Positions 51,134 to 59,546 are shown, counted from the first letter of the stretch. The stretch: 63,940 nucleotides of DNA from Candidatus Merdivicinus intestinavium (GCA_018713245.1 DVFM01000100.1:1-63940); one strand, 5' to 3'. Translations and numbers: made by a program. Notes: generated by a model not told the origin, from the letters alone.

Positions 51134-52684
51134 TCAGCCGTCAATCAGGGGGATGAGCAGCATGGCCCGGGCGGGAAGCCGCTCCTCCTCCAGGCTGTTT
51201 TCCTCCATTACCGCCGCCATGGAGGTGGCGTAGGATTTGGCGATGTCCCAAACGTCGTCCCCCGCCTCGGCGTAGCAGATGCGCAGGGCGCAGAGGGGGT
51301 CCTTTTCCCGGGGGGAGTCCTCGTTTACTGCCGCGCCGGTGATGGCGGTGAACCGCCGCTTTTCATAAACCGGGCCGCTGACCCGCAGCTCCGCCCGGAC
51401 CTCCAGGCTTGTTTCCGAAAGGATGGCGTACCCGCAGGAGAGCACCTCGACGCAGGGGGAAAAGGAAATCTCCTCCGCTTCCAGGCCGCTCAGAAGCTTC
51501 AGCTCGGTGGGTATGGTCTTATCCAGGACAAAAGGCATCCCGTCGGTTCCGATGCAGAGAAGGGAAACCTCCAGGTTCCCGCTGAGGGAGAGGGTCCCCT
51601 CCTCCGAAAACTGCACCGCCGCCTCCCCGAAGGAGGCCCAGGCGTCGCAGACGGCCGAAACGGCGGTGCCGGATTCCACGGTGCTGCGGGTCATAACCGT
51701 CAGGTCCGCGTCCTGGAGCAGGAATTCGACGGAAACGGGGCGGGTGGTGACGGCGGCTTCATACTGGGTGGAGTAGGCGTCGTCGGCCAGAACGAAATCC
51801 TGGTTCCGGTCGGCGGTGCAGAAGAGGCAGACGGTAAACTCGCAGTTTAAGATCCGGTTTACGCCGCTGTCATCGGGGTGGGGCTCGATGCTCACGCCGG
51901 AAACGGCGAACCGCGCCGCGCAGAGGTCCTCCTCCGTGACGCCGGGAAGGTCCGCAATCTGGCTGATGGGAACGGAGAATTCCATGGTTTCCGGGCGGGC
52001 GTTTTCCTCCTCGGGCTGATAGAGGATGTGGAGGGTCAGGTCCGCCTTGCAGATGACCTTGTTGGAAATGAGCTTCAGGTCGGAGGGGACCGCGCAGCAG
52101 GAATAGCCCAGCAGGGAACCGAAGGCGGGTTTGGCGGAGCCAAGCTCCAGGTCCTCGTTGACGACAAAGGATTTGCTGCCGCTTTTCCGCGGCCCGCAGG
52201 CGGAAAGGCGCAGCGGGTGGAACTGCAGCCCCCCTCCGCTGCCGCCGGTGATGACCGGAAGCGCCTTTTGGTCGCAGACCTTCACCTTGCAGCTGATGCC
52301 GCCGCGGATGTCCAGGCGGCGCTGGTTGACCGCCCGTCCGCTGACGAAATAGCAGCGGGGGACGGCAAAAACGGAGGGATTCTGGCATTCGGCGGGGAGC
52401 TCCGCCGTTTTGGAAAAGGGAATGTTTTGAGAAACGCAGCAGACACGGCCGGAATTCTCCGCCAGGTAAAGGGCGCGGACCACCGCGACGCCGTCCAATG
52501 CGACCTGGTTCCCGGCGGTTTTCTGAGACTGGATGACAGGAATGACGGAGGTTTTGAGGAGCTTGAAAATGTTGGGGCAGTAGTCCGGGAGGAAATAGTC
52601 CAGCTCGACCGACTGCTCCACCGAGGTGTCCAGGATGGTTTCGCTGATATAGACGGTGTCCTGGGAAAGAGTGGGCTGGGACAT
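51134..52684 (-). CDS. sipL: SipL-type DUF3794/SPOCS and LysM spore-coat protein
   Basis: 516 residues with repeated SPOCS (DUF3794) modules (for example LDTSVEQSVELDYFLPDYCPNIFKLL at the start and LELGSAKPAFGSLLGY in the middle). The C-terminal region WDIAKSYATSMAAVMEENSLEEERLPARAMLLIPL is LysM-like. This is the architecture of Clostridioides SipL, which binds SpoIVA through its LysM region and is the counterpart of Bacillus SpoVID. Adjacency to spoIVA supports the assignment. ATG at 52684 with GAAAGGATGATACC. Candidate sigma-E promoter at 52716-52745. Confidence 0.88.
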   Translation of the reverse strand: MSQPTLSQDTVYISETILDTSVEQSVELDYFLPDYCPNIFKLLKTSVIPVIQSQKTAGNQVALDGVAVVRALYLAENSGRVCCVSQNIPFSKTAELPAECQNPSVFAVPRCYFVSGRAVNQRRLDIRGGISCKVKVCDQKALPVITGGSGGGLQFHPLRLSACGPRKSGSKSFVVNEDLELGSAKPAFGSLLGYSCCAVPSDLKLISNKVICKADLTLHILYQPEEENARPETMEFSVPISQIADLPGVTEEDLCAARFAVSGVSIEPHPDDSGVNRILNCEFTVCLFCTADRNQDFVLADDAYSTQYEAAVTTRPVSVEFLLQDADLTVMTRSTVESGTAVSAVCDAWASFGEAAVQFSEEGTLSLSGNLEVSLLCIGTDGMPFVLDKTIPTELKLLSGLEAEEISFSPCVEVLSCGYAILSETSLEVRAELRVSGPVYEKRRFTAITGAAVNEDSPREKDPLCALRICYAEAGDDVWDIAKSYATSMAAVMEENSLEEERLPARAMLLIPLIDG

Positions 52685-52715
52685 GGTATCATCCTTTCTT
52701 TTTTAGCTGTACCCC

Positions 52716-52745
52716 ATCCATATGCGGCGAAGGGACAAAATATGC
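52716..52745 (-). promoter_or_regulatory. Candidate sigma-E promoter of sipL-spoIVA
   Basis: Minus strand GCATATT (52739-52745), 14 bases, CATATGGAT (52716-52724). It compares with the Bacillus sigma-E pattern KMATATT-N14-CATACAAT. The leader is about 25 bases. Confidence 0.6.
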
Positions 52746-52823
52746 CGGGAATAAGGCGGGATGCGGCCGGGCAGAATATTTTTGCGGGCAGGGCCGCAAT
52801 TTTCAAGGAAAGGAGGGAGCAGC

Positions 52824-52976
52824 GTGAACGTCTTTATGGAATCCCTTTCCCGGAACGAGTATTTCCAAAGCCTCCCCGTCTGGATGCGGGAAAATATCTG
52901 CCAGTCCGGCGCGCAGTTTCAAAACGAGCAGGAGCTCCGGAGCTTTTCCGCGCAGTTTTTGAACCGGAGCCGCTGA
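52824..52976 (+). CDS. Small conserved-looking protein, 50 aa
   Basis: 50 residues from a GTG at 52824 (AAAGGAGGGAGCAGC upstream). It contains YFQSLPVWMRENICQSGAQFQNEQELRSF, a pattern (LPxxVxExIxQSG, EELRxxA) I recall from short proteins common in Clostridia. It is divergent from sipL and ends with a terminator, so it is monocistronic. Function unknown. Confidence 0.65.
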   Translation: MNVFMESLSRNEYFQSLPVWMRENICQSGAQFQNEQELRSFSAQFLNRSR

Positions 52977-53011
52977 ACCTTGGGGAACTGTACAGATTTC
53001 TTTCCAAATAA

Positions 53012-53043
53012 GGGGGCAGTTTCTCCTGACTGCTCCCGTTTTT
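53012..53043 (+). terminator. Terminator of the 50-aa gene
   Basis: GGGGGCAGT / ACTGCTCCC then GTTTTT. Confidence 0.8.
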
Positions 53044-53046
53044 CGT

Positions 53047-53075
53047 TTGACTTTCCCTCCGGGACATGGTACAAT
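53047..53075 (+). promoter_or_regulatory. Promoter of the siroheme-reductase gene
   Basis: TTGACT (53047-53052), 17-base spacer, TACAAT (53070-53075). Confidence 0.8.
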
Positions 53076-53122
53076 GTCAATAAAAGGATCGTTAATTTTT
53101 AGACATTGTGATTGCAGTCACG
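53063..53122 (+). promoter_or_regulatory. Two operator-like dyads at the siroheme-reductase promoter
   Basis: GACAT-N6-ATGTC (53063-53078) straddles the -10 box. TGTGA-N6-TCACG (53107-53122) lies in the leader and fits the CRP/FNR half-site pattern. Both could act as repressor sites. Confidence 0.5.
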
Positions 53123-53152
53123 AGACAGAAACGGAAAAAGAGGGGAATTGCG

Positions 53153-54067
53153 ATGAATTACACGCCGGAACAGATCAAGGCAGTCAAGGGCCAGGGCTTT
53201 TTGTTCAACAACGACAAGGAGCATTTCAACGGCCGGGTCATTACCGAAAACGGGGTGCTGAACGCGGAGCAGCTTTCCGCCATTGCCGCGGCGGCGAAGA
53301 AATTCGGCAACGGGGAAGTCTCCTTCACCACCCGCATGACCGTGGAGGTCCACGGCCTGCATTACGAGGACATCGAGGCGTTCCAGGCGGAGCTCGCCAA
53401 AGCGGGCCTGACCACCGGCGGCACCGGCGCGAAGGTGCGCCCCGTCGTTGCCTGCAAGGGGACCATGTGCGTGTTCGGCCTCATCGACACCCAGGGCCTT
53501 GCCAAGGAAATCCACGACCGGTTCTATGTGGGCTACCGTTCGGTGGCGCTGCCGCATAAGTTCAAAATCGCCGTGGGCGGCTGCCCCAACAACTGCGCGA
53601 AGCCCGACCTCAACGACATCGGCATCATCGGCCAGCGCATCCCGCACATCAATCAGGAGCTCTGCCGCGGCTGCAAGAAGTGCGGCTGCGAGGCGGAATG
53701 CCCCATCGGCGCCTGCCATGTGGAGGACGGCAAGCTGGTCATCGATGAAGAAAAGTGCAACCACTGCGGCCGCTGCATCTCCAAGTGCTACTTCCAGGCC
53801 AACGAGGGCAGCCAGTCCTATTATAAGATCTACATCGGCGGCCGCTGGGGCAAGCAGGTCCGCCAGGGCCAGGCGCTGCGCCACCTCTGCGCCACCAAGG
53901 AGGAGGCCATGGACATTGTGGAGAAGGCCATTCTCCTCTTCAAGTCCCAGGGCAGGCAGGGGGAGCGGTTCTCCAGCCTGGTGGAGCGTCTGGGCATGGA
54001 CAAGGTAGAGGAAATCCTCCTCTCCGACAGCCTGCTCCAGCAGAAGGAAGAAATTCTCGCCAAATAA
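53153..54067 (+). CDS. Siroheme nitrite/sulfite reductase-like protein with 2[4Fe-4S] ferredoxin domain
   Basis: 304 residues, about half the size of full sulfite/nitrite reductases. Siroheme/[4Fe-4S] cysteines: VACKGTMC near 98-104 and GGCPNNCAKPDLNDIGI near 143-159. A ferredoxin insert follows with CRGCKKCGCEAECP and CNHCGRCISKCYF (two clusters). This matches small anaerobic siroheme reductases such as AsrC-like/alSir proteins. Cytoplasmic. ATG at 53153 (MNYTPEQ). Likely reduces sulfite (or nitrite) using ferredoxin; the substrate is inference. Confidence 0.9.
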   Translation: MNYTPEQIKAVKGQGFLFNNDKEHFNGRVITENGVLNAEQLSAIAAAAKKFGNGEVSFTTRMTVEVHGLHYEDIEAFQAELAKAGLTTGGTGAKVRPVVACKGTMCVFGLIDTQGLAKEIHDRFYVGYRSVALPHKFKIAVGGCPNNCAKPDLNDIGIIGQRIPHINQELCRGCKKCGCEAECPIGACHVEDGKLVIDEEKCNHCGRCISKCYFQANEGSQSYYKIYIGGRWGKQVRQGQALRHLCATKEEAMDIVEKAILLFKSQGRQGERFSSLVERLGMDKVEEILLSDSLLQQKEEILAK

Positions 54068-54077
54068 AAGCGGAAAA

Positions 54078-54108
54078 GAGGCCGGAGACGATTCCAAACG
54101 TCTCCGGC
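54078..54108 (+). terminator. Terminator hairpin, left copy of a 31-bp repeat
   Basis: GCCGGAGACG / CGTCTCCGGC stem with ATTCCAAA loop; identical to 54468-54498. It lacks a T-run in this copy. Confidence 0.7.
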
Positions 54109-54115
54109 CTCAGCC

Positions 54116-54463
54116 TGTCGAAAAAGAGAGAATGGTCTGACAAATTGCACACAGAGGTGTTATTTGCTGACGCAAATGAGCTGTGGATAAAAACTTGGGA
54201 AATTCTAACCCGGCATTTTGCAAGCAAAATGCCGGCGCGGGGTCATCCGCGGCGGGTCTGCACGTCATGAATTGATACCTCAATTCATGACTCCGCTTTT
54301 TTCTTTTTGTTCGCGCCCGGGGCGCGAAAAGATTGGGTTCCGCTTTCTGCGGAAAGCGGCCAAAGGCTCTGCCTTTGGAATCTGCCGCCTTTTGAAAAAG
54401 GCGGGCGAAAACTTTCCGTTCTCTTTTTGATACAGTTTTACTTTTAAAAGAGGTTTTTCGACA
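54116..54463. mobile_element. Non-coding inverted-repeat element with six hairpins (MITE-like)
   Basis: Bounded by TGTCGAAAAA (54116-54125) and TTTTTCGACA (54454-54463). Between them are six consecutive perfect stems: 54210-54235 (11 bp), 54264-54291 (12 bp), 54310-54328 (8 bp), 54340-54359 (8 bp), 54360-54378 (8 bp) and 54385-54404 (9 bp). No transposase. Flanked by the 31-bp direct repeat. Confidence 0.7.
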
Positions 54464-54467
54464 CTCT

Positions 54468-54502
54468 GAGGCCGGAGACGATTCCAAACGTCTCCGGCTT
54501 TT
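54468..54502. terminator. Terminator hairpin, right copy of the 31-bp repeat
   Basis: Same stem as the left copy, followed by TTTTCCC on the plus strand. It also lies nine bases after the sigE stop (minus). Confidence 0.75.
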
Positions 54503-54506
54503 CCCT

Positions 54507-55220
54507 TTAAAACTGTTTTTCCATCTCCCCTTTCAACCGGCGGATAATCCGCTTTTCCAGCCGGGAAATATAGGATTGGGAAATCCCGATGCGGTCCGCC
54601 ACCTCCTTCTGGGTCTGCTCCTTCTGTCCGGCCAGGCCGAACCGGAGCTGCATGATGAGCTTTTCCCGGCTGCTCAGCCCCTCGATGCACTGGCAGAGGA
54701 CCGACTTTTCCGCCTCGTCCTCCATGCCGCGGCTGACGGCGTCCTCTTCCGTGCCCAGAATGTCCGAGAGCAGCAGCTCGTTGCCGTCCCAGTCCACATT
54801 GAGCGGCTCGTCTAAGGAAATCTCCTCCTTCTGGCGGCTGGTTTTGCGCAGATGCATGAGGATTTCATTTTCGATGCAGCGGGACGCATAGGTCGCGAGC
54901 TTGATGTTTTTGTCCGGGGAGAAGGTGTTCACCCCCTTAATCAGCCCGATGGTGCCGATGGAGATGAGATCCTCCAGATTGATTCCGGTGCTCTCGAACC
55001 GCTTGGCAATGTAGACCACCAGCCGCAGGTTCCGGGTAATCAGCGTTTCCCGCGCCTTGTCCGGCTCGGTCCGGAGCTGGGCGAACACCGCCTGCTCCTC
55101 CTCCCTGGTGAGGGGCGGGGGCAGGGTCTGGGCGCCGTTTATGTAGTCGCACCGCCGGGAAAGCCCCAGCTTTTGCAGCAGCCGGAACAGGACCATTGCC
55201 AGCCGGTTTTGAATGTTCAT
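54507..55220 (-). CDS. sigE: RNA polymerase sigma factor, sporulation sigma-E
   Basis: 237 residues. The N-terminal pro-sequence (about 27 residues, [26 protein letters not shown]) is followed by [13 protein letters not shown] and region 2 ([37 protein letters not shown]), then region 4 ([12 protein letters not shown] ... [26 protein letters not shown]). Mother-cell sporulation sigma factor, cleaved by SpoIIGA. GGAAAGGAGGAAGTCC precedes the ATG. The spoIIGA frame lies immediately upstream. Confidence 0.97.
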   Translation of the reverse strand: MNIQNRLAMVLFRLLQKLGLSRRCDYINGAQTLPPPLTREEEQAVFAQLRTEPDKARETLITRNLRLVVYIAKRFESTGINLEDLISIGTIGLIKGVNTFSPDKNIKLATYASRCIENEILMHLRKTSRQKEEISLDEPLNVDWDGNELLLSDILGTEEDAVSRGMEDEAEKSVLCQCIEGLSSREKLIMQLRFGLAGQKEQTQKEVADRIGISQSYISRLEKRIIRRLKGEMEKQF

Positions 55221-56094
55221 GGACTTCCTCCTTTCCTTCCGTTTTCGGCGCGGCGCTTTCCGCCGGGAAGCACTCCGCTCCCGCGATGGCCTCAAACCCG
55301 TCCCGCAGGGGCTTCCGGGACACCGCCGCCAGGCAGGGCACCGGCTCCCCGCCCTCCGGCTTGAAATAGTCCGGCCGGAACCCGGCCAGCAGGCTCCCGC
55401 CGCCCACCGTTTCACAGGGGATGAGCCGCACTCTGTCCCGCCATTTTCCGCAGGCAGGCCCCGCGCCGGGATTTTCCAGCGCCTCCAGCAGCTCCGGGGG
55501 CAGCAGCCCTTCCAGCGCCCGGCGGTCGCAGATGACCACCGGCAGCCCGCCCATGCTTTTCAGGCGGTTCCCTGTGTCCAGCAGCACCCGGAGCAGAACC
55601 TCCCGCCCGCCGAATCCCAGCCGTGCGGTAAAGGTCCGCTCCCGGGCGGCGGTCTTTTCCCGCAGCAGGGCGAAAATCCGGACCGCCCCGTAGGCGAGGA
55701 CGGTGGAGACCGCCAGCGTCATGGCGGGGATGTGGTAGTACACCACGCCGTTGCGGATGACCAGCCGCGGCGGGGCCGCCAGCAGCCAGAGGGCGATCAT
55801 GACCCCGGCAAACAGGAAATTCGCCGCAAAAAAGAACCCCATCCGGCGGAAAAAGCCGCCCCTCCCTCCGGCGATGCCGGTGATGGCCGCGGCCAGGGCC
55901 AGCTTGAACGCCGCCAGCAGCCAGAAGGGCAGCTCCGGCAGGAAGATGGCCAGGGAGGAAAGCCCTCCCGCCAGCGCGGCCAGCCCCCGCCGCCAGCGCC
56001 TGCACGGCCTGCCGGACAGCGCTTCCGACGCCAGCAGCAAAAACCAGGTGACATACAGGTTCAGCGCCACCAGAACGTCGGCGTAAATCGTGAT
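54937..56094 (-). CDS. spoIIGA: Sigma-E processing peptidase SpoIIGA, abnormal ends
   Basis: Aspartic-protease homologue that cleaves pro-sigma-E. It has five N-terminal membrane segments ([19 protein letters not shown] and four more), then the catalytic loop [20 protein letters not shown] (D173) and [12 protein letters not shown]. Two abnormalities stand out. No ATG/GTG/TTG lies between the ribosome site (GGGGGGAGG, 56103-56111) and residue 9; an ATC at 56094 fits family alignment, and the first GTG is at 56070. The frame also has no stop before sigE and runs 284 bases into it, ending at 54937, whereas homologues end about here. Residues after about 291 are probably not native. Confidence 0.75.
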   Translation of the reverse strand: MTIYADVLVALNLYVTWFLLLASEALSGRPCRRWRRGLAALAGGLSSLAIFLPELPFWLLAAFKLALAAAITGIAGGRGGFFRRMGFFFAANFLFAGVMIALWLLAAPPRLVIRNGVVYYHIPAMTLAVSTVLAYGAVRIFALLREKTAARERTFTARLGFGGREVLLRVLLDTGNRLKSMGGLPVVICDRRALEGLLPPELLEALENPGAGPACGKWRDRVRLIPCETVGGGSLLAGFRPDYFKPEGGEPVPCLAAVSRKPLRDGFEAIAGAECFPAESAAPKTEGKEEVHEHSKPAGNGPVPAAAKAGAFPAVRLHKRRPDPAPAPHQGGGAGGVRPAPDRAGQGAGNADYPEPAAGGLHCQAVREHRNQSGGSHLHRHHRAD

Positions 56095-56205
56095 GATCCG
56101 TTCCTCCCCCCTTCCGTTATTTTCATTATAGCCTGTCTCGGGCGGCGAAAGCGGTCGTTGTGTGGCAGGGGCGCTTAATTTCTTCCCGCCCTTTCCGCAG
56201 ACTGC

Positions 56206-56234
56206 TTTACAAATCCCGCGTTTTCCCGTATAAT
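56206..56234 (+). promoter_or_regulatory. Promoter of the PH-domain gene
   Basis: TTTACA (56206-56211), 17-base spacer, perfect TATAAT (56229-56234). Confidence 0.75.
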
Positions 56235-56268
56235 GGCAGTATATCATCATATTAGGAGGCAAACGACC

Positions 56269-56670
56269 ATGAAACCTGCCAGCCTTCCCGCCATTCTCTG
56301 GAAGGACCGGAAGCACTTCCTCTGGTTCCCCTGGAGCTTTACCCGCTATACCCTGGATGAAAACCGGCTGTATGTGGACACCGGCCTGCTCAATACCCGC
56401 CACGAAGAAACGCTGCTCTACCGGGTTGTGGATATTTCCATGCACCGGTCCCTGGCGCAGCGCATTTTCGGCACCGGCACCATCATCCTTTACACCAAGG
56501 TGGATGTGTCCGGCGAAATTCACCTGAAAAACATCAAACAGACCGAGGATGTCAACCGCCTGCTTTCCGACCTGATCGAAAAGGCCCGCGACAAAAAGCG
56601 GGTGGTCGGCAAGGAGTTTTACGACGCGGACATTCCCGACGACGGTCCGGACGATACGCCGCAGGACTGA
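56269..56670 (+). CDS. PH-domain (bPH_2, YdbS-like) protein
   Basis: 133 residues. The domain WSFTRYTLDENRLYVDTGLLNTRHEETLLYRVVDISMHRSLAQRIFGTGTIILYTK is the bacterial PH-like fold seen in YdbS/YdbT. Here it is a soluble single domain with an acidic C-terminus (DADIPDDGPDD). ATG at 56269 follows AGGAGGC. Divergent from spoIIGA. Role unknown. Confidence 0.83.
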   Translation: MKPASLPAILWKDRKHFLWFPWSFTRYTLDENRLYVDTGLLNTRHEETLLYRVVDISMHRSLAQRIFGTGTIILYTKVDVSGEIHLKNIKQTEDVNRLLSDLIEKARDKKRVVGKEFYDADIPDDGPDDTPQD

Positions 56671-56676
56671 CATGCA

Positions 56677-56709
56677 CCCCCGGGCGGAGAACCGCCCGGG
56701 GGCTTTTTA
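56677..56709 (+). terminator. Terminator of the PH-domain gene
   Basis: CCCCCGGGCGG / CCGCCCGGGGG then CTTTTTAT. Confidence 0.9.
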
Positions 56710-56748
56710 TCACAATGTGATGGAAATGTAAATATTCTTTTGTATCTC

Positions 56749-56788
56749 TTGACATTGCCGCGCCGGGAGGGTATGCTTACTTAAGTAA
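56749..56788 (+). promoter_or_regulatory. Promoter and MarR-type operator
   Basis: TTGACA (56749-56754), 17-base spacer, TATGCT (56772-56777). A perfect 12-bp palindrome TTACTTAAGTAA (56777-56788) overlaps the -10/start region, the expected place for autorepression by the downstream MarR protein. Confidence 0.75.
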
Positions 56789-56842
56789 CATAATTAAGCT
56801 GGATAAATAAACAGAGATTCCAGCGGAAAGGTGGCTGTTTTC

Positions 56843-57322
56843 ATGGAACAGACATCCGGCCGCGCGGCGCAGCTCTTCCTTGTGATGGACCGCATCCGCC
56901 GGGCCTGGAAACGCCTGAGCTTCTGCCCGGAGCTCAACAAGTCTCAGTTCTGGACGCTTTACTGGCTGTACCGCAGCCAGAAAGGGCAGCCCGAAGGGCG
57001 GCTGGTTACCCTGTCCGCCCTGGCGCACGCCATGGGGCAGAGCATGCCCGCCGTCTGCCAGCGGATCAGCCGGCTGGAAGCCATGGGCTATGTAGAGCGG
57101 GTCCCCGACCCCAGGGATAAGCGGAGCACGGGCCTGCGCATTTCCGACGGCGGGGCGAGCCTGCTGAACACCGCTTACACCCGCATGGCGCAGACCATGG
57201 AGGAAATTCTGGGGGTCCTGGGCGAGGATGAGACGGAAGACATGTTCCGGATGCTGGCCCGGCTGGCAGAAGCCATGGAAGCGCACCAGGAACCGGCGGC
57301 GGAACGCCGGGATCTCAATTGA
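56843..57322 (+). CDS. MarR-family transcriptional regulator
   Basis: 159 residues, winged helix-turn-helix: LVTLSALAHAMGQSMPAVCQRISRLEAMGYVERVPDPRDKRSTGLRISDGG with the DPRDKR wing. Dimerisation helices at both ends. It probably represses the exporter pair that follows (16-base gap) through the palindrome 56777-56788. ATG at 56843 has AAAGGTGG at eight bases. Confidence 0.92.
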   Translation: MEQTSGRAAQLFLVMDRIRRAWKRLSFCPELNKSQFWTLYWLYRSQKGQPEGRLVTLSALAHAMGQSMPAVCQRISRLEAMGYVERVPDPRDKRSTGLRISDGGASLLNTAYTRMAQTMEEILGVLGEDETEDMFRMLARLAEAMEAHQEPAAERRDLN

Positions 57323-57338
57323 CAAAGGAGAGGAAACC

Positions 57339-59546
57339 ATGCTGAAACTCAAACGGTACCTGAAGCCCTATCTGGCGCTTCTGCTGGCTGCCGTGGCGCT
57401 GCTCTTCGGGCAGGCGATGCTGGAACTCACGCTGCCCAACTATATGAGCGACATCGTCAACATCGGCCTGCAGCAGGGCGGTATCACCGACGCCGCGCCG
57501 GAAGCCATCGGGGCGGAGGAAATGGCCATGATGGAAACATTCATGTCCGAAAGCGACAAAGCGGCCGTCCAAAGCGCCTATACCCGGCTGGAGGAAGGCT
57601 CGGAAAGCCTGACCAGCCTCCGGGGAACCTATCCCGGGCTGGAAGCGGGGGACTGGGCCCTTGCGGAGGACGCGGACCGGGATGCGGCCAACGCCGCCTT
57701 TTCGAGGGCAGCCTACGCCCTGGTCGACGTCATGGGGGCTTTGGGCGGCGGCGAGCTGCCGGAGGAGAGCAGTTCGTCCGTGGATATGGAGGCCGTCGCC
57801 TCCATGATGGCGGCGCTGGGCGAGCCCGCGGGGCAGCAGGCGCTGGCCGCCGCTGTCCAGGAAGCCGCCGTCACGCCGGAATCCATGCTGAGCCAGACCG
57901 GCGTGGTGTTCACCCGGATCTTTTACCAGCAGCTGGGGGCGGATACCGACTCCATCCAGACCGGCTATATCTGGAAGGTGGGCCTCGAGATGGTGGGGCT
58001 CACGCTGCTGCTCACCGCCTGCGCCATCGCGGCGGGCTTCTGCCTGGCCCGGCTGGGCGCCGGCGTGGGGCGGGACCTCAGGCGGGATATTTTCCGCAAG
58101 GTCACCTATTTCAACAACGCCGAGATGGACCAGTTTTCCACCGCCAGCCTCATCACCCGCTCCACCAACGACATCACACAGGTTCAGAACTTCCTGAGCA
58201 TGGGCCTGCGGATGCTCTGCTTTGCCCCGATTATGGGCATCGGCGGGCTGATTATGGGCCTTTCCAAGTGCCTGAGCCTTGCCTGGGTGCTGGCGCTGGC
58301 GCTGGTGGTGATGCTGGGGCTTATCCTCGTGCTGTTCGCCGTGGCGCTGCCCCGGTTTAAGAAGATGCAGCATTTCATCGACCAGCTGAACCTGGTCAGC
58401 CGGGAGGAACTTTCCGGGCTGATGGTGGTCCGCGCCTTCGACAACCAGAAATTCATGCAGGACCGTTTTGACAAGGCCAACGGTGATTTGAACAGCAACA
58501 CCCTTTTCGTCAACCGCGCCATGGCGGTGATGATGCCGGTGATGACGCTGGTAATGAACGGCATTTCCCTGCTCATCGTCTGGTTCGGCGGCCACCAGAT
58601 CGCCGAAAGCAGCCTTCAGGTGGGCGACATGATGGCCTTCATTCAGTACGCCATGCAGGTCATCATGAGCTTCCTCTTCATCAGCATGATGTTCATCATG
58701 GTCCCCCGCGCCAGCGTTTCCGCCGAGCGCATCAACGATATCCTGGCCACCGAAAACGGCGTGGCCGACCCCGCTTCCCCCAAGCATCTTTCTGCTCCGG
58801 CGGACGGCACCGTGGCGTTCCACGATGTTTCCTTCCGGTATGAAGGGGCGGACGACAACGTTCTGGAGCACATCACCTTCACCGCGAAACCCGGCCAGAC
58901 CACGGCCTTTATCGGCTCCACCGGTTCGGGCAAATCCACCCTGGTAAACCTCATCCCCCGGTTTTACGATGTGAGCGAGGGGAGCGTCACCGTGGGCGGC
59001 GTGGACGTGCGGGAACTGCCCCAGAAGGAGCTGCGGGACGCCATCGGCTATGTCCCCCAGAAAGGGCTGCTCTTCAGCGGAACCATTGCCTCCAACCTGC
59101 GCTACGGCGATGAAAACGCCGGGGAGGACCTTCTCCGGCAGAGCGCCGAAGTGGCCCAGGCTACCGAATTCATCGACGAACTGCCCGAGGGCTTTGAAAC
59201 CGAAATCAGCCAGGGGGGCACCAACGTCTCCGGCGGCCAGCGCCAGCGGCTTTCCATTGCCCGCGCGCTGGTGAAAAAGGCCCCCATCTATATCTTTGAC
59301 GACACCTTCTCCGCCCTGGACTTCAAGACCGACGCCAAGCTGCGCAAGGCCCTGAAAGGATATACGGAAAACGCCACGGTGCTCATTGTCGCACAGCGGG
59401 TTTCCACCATCATGCACGCGGAGCAGATTGTGGTGCTGGATGAAGGCCGCGTGGCCGGCATCGGCACCCACGAGGAGCTGCTGCAAACCTGCCCGACTTA
59501 CCGCGAGATTGCGGAAAGCCAGCTTTCAAAGGAGGAATTGGCATAA
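57339..59546 (+). CDS. Heterodimeric ABC exporter, subunit with degenerate ATP site and large external insert
   Basis: 735 residues. About 170 residues (40-210) rich in Ala, Glu and Ser lie between the first and second membrane helices, presumably outside the cell. The rest is an ABC-B transmembrane domain plus ATPase: GSTGSGKST near 525, VSGGQRQR, and IYIFDDTFSALD near 650, where Asp replaces the catalytic Glu. ATG follows AAGGAGAGGAAACC. It overlaps the partner gene at the stop (TAATG). Confidence 0.92.
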   Translation: MLKLKRYLKPYLALLLAAVALLFGQAMLELTLPNYMSDIVNIGLQQGGITDAAPEAIGAEEMAMMETFMSESDKAAVQSAYTRLEEGSESLTSLRGTYPGLEAGDWALAEDADRDAANAAFSRAAYALVDVMGALGGGELPEESSSSVDMEAVASMMAALGEPAGQQALAAAVQEAAVTPESMLSQTGVVFTRIFYQQLGADTDSIQTGYIWKVGLEMVGLTLLLTACAIAAGFCLARLGAGVGRDLRRDIFRKVTYFNNAEMDQFSTASLITRSTNDITQVQNFLSMGLRMLCFAPIMGIGGLIMGLSKCLSLAWVLALALVVMLGLILVLFAVALPRFKKMQHFIDQLNLVSREELSGLMVVRAFDNQKFMQDRFDKANGDLNSNTLFVNRAMAVMMPVMTLVMNGISLLIVWFGGHQIAESSLQVGDMMAFIQYAMQVIMSFLFISMMFIMVPRASVSAERINDILATENGVADPASPKHLSAPADGTVAFHDVSFRYEGADDNVLEHITFTAKPGQTTAFIGSTGSGKSTLVNLIPRFYDVSEGSVTVGGVDVRELPQKELRDAIGYVPQKGLLFSGTIASNLRYGDENAGEDLLRQSAEVAQATEFIDELPEGFETEISQGGTNVSGGQRQRLSIARALVKKAPIYIFDDTFSALDFKTDAKLRKALKGYTENATVLIVAQRVSTIMHAEQIVVLDEGRVAGIGTHEELLQTCPTYREIAESQLSKEELA

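Larger units (their letters stand above)
54068..54506. other. 439-base convergent intergenic region
   Basis: Between the siroheme reductase and sigE. It contains a 31-bp direct repeat (54078-54108, 54468-54498), each copy a hairpin, flanking the inverted-repeat element. No ORF. Confidence 0.8.
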
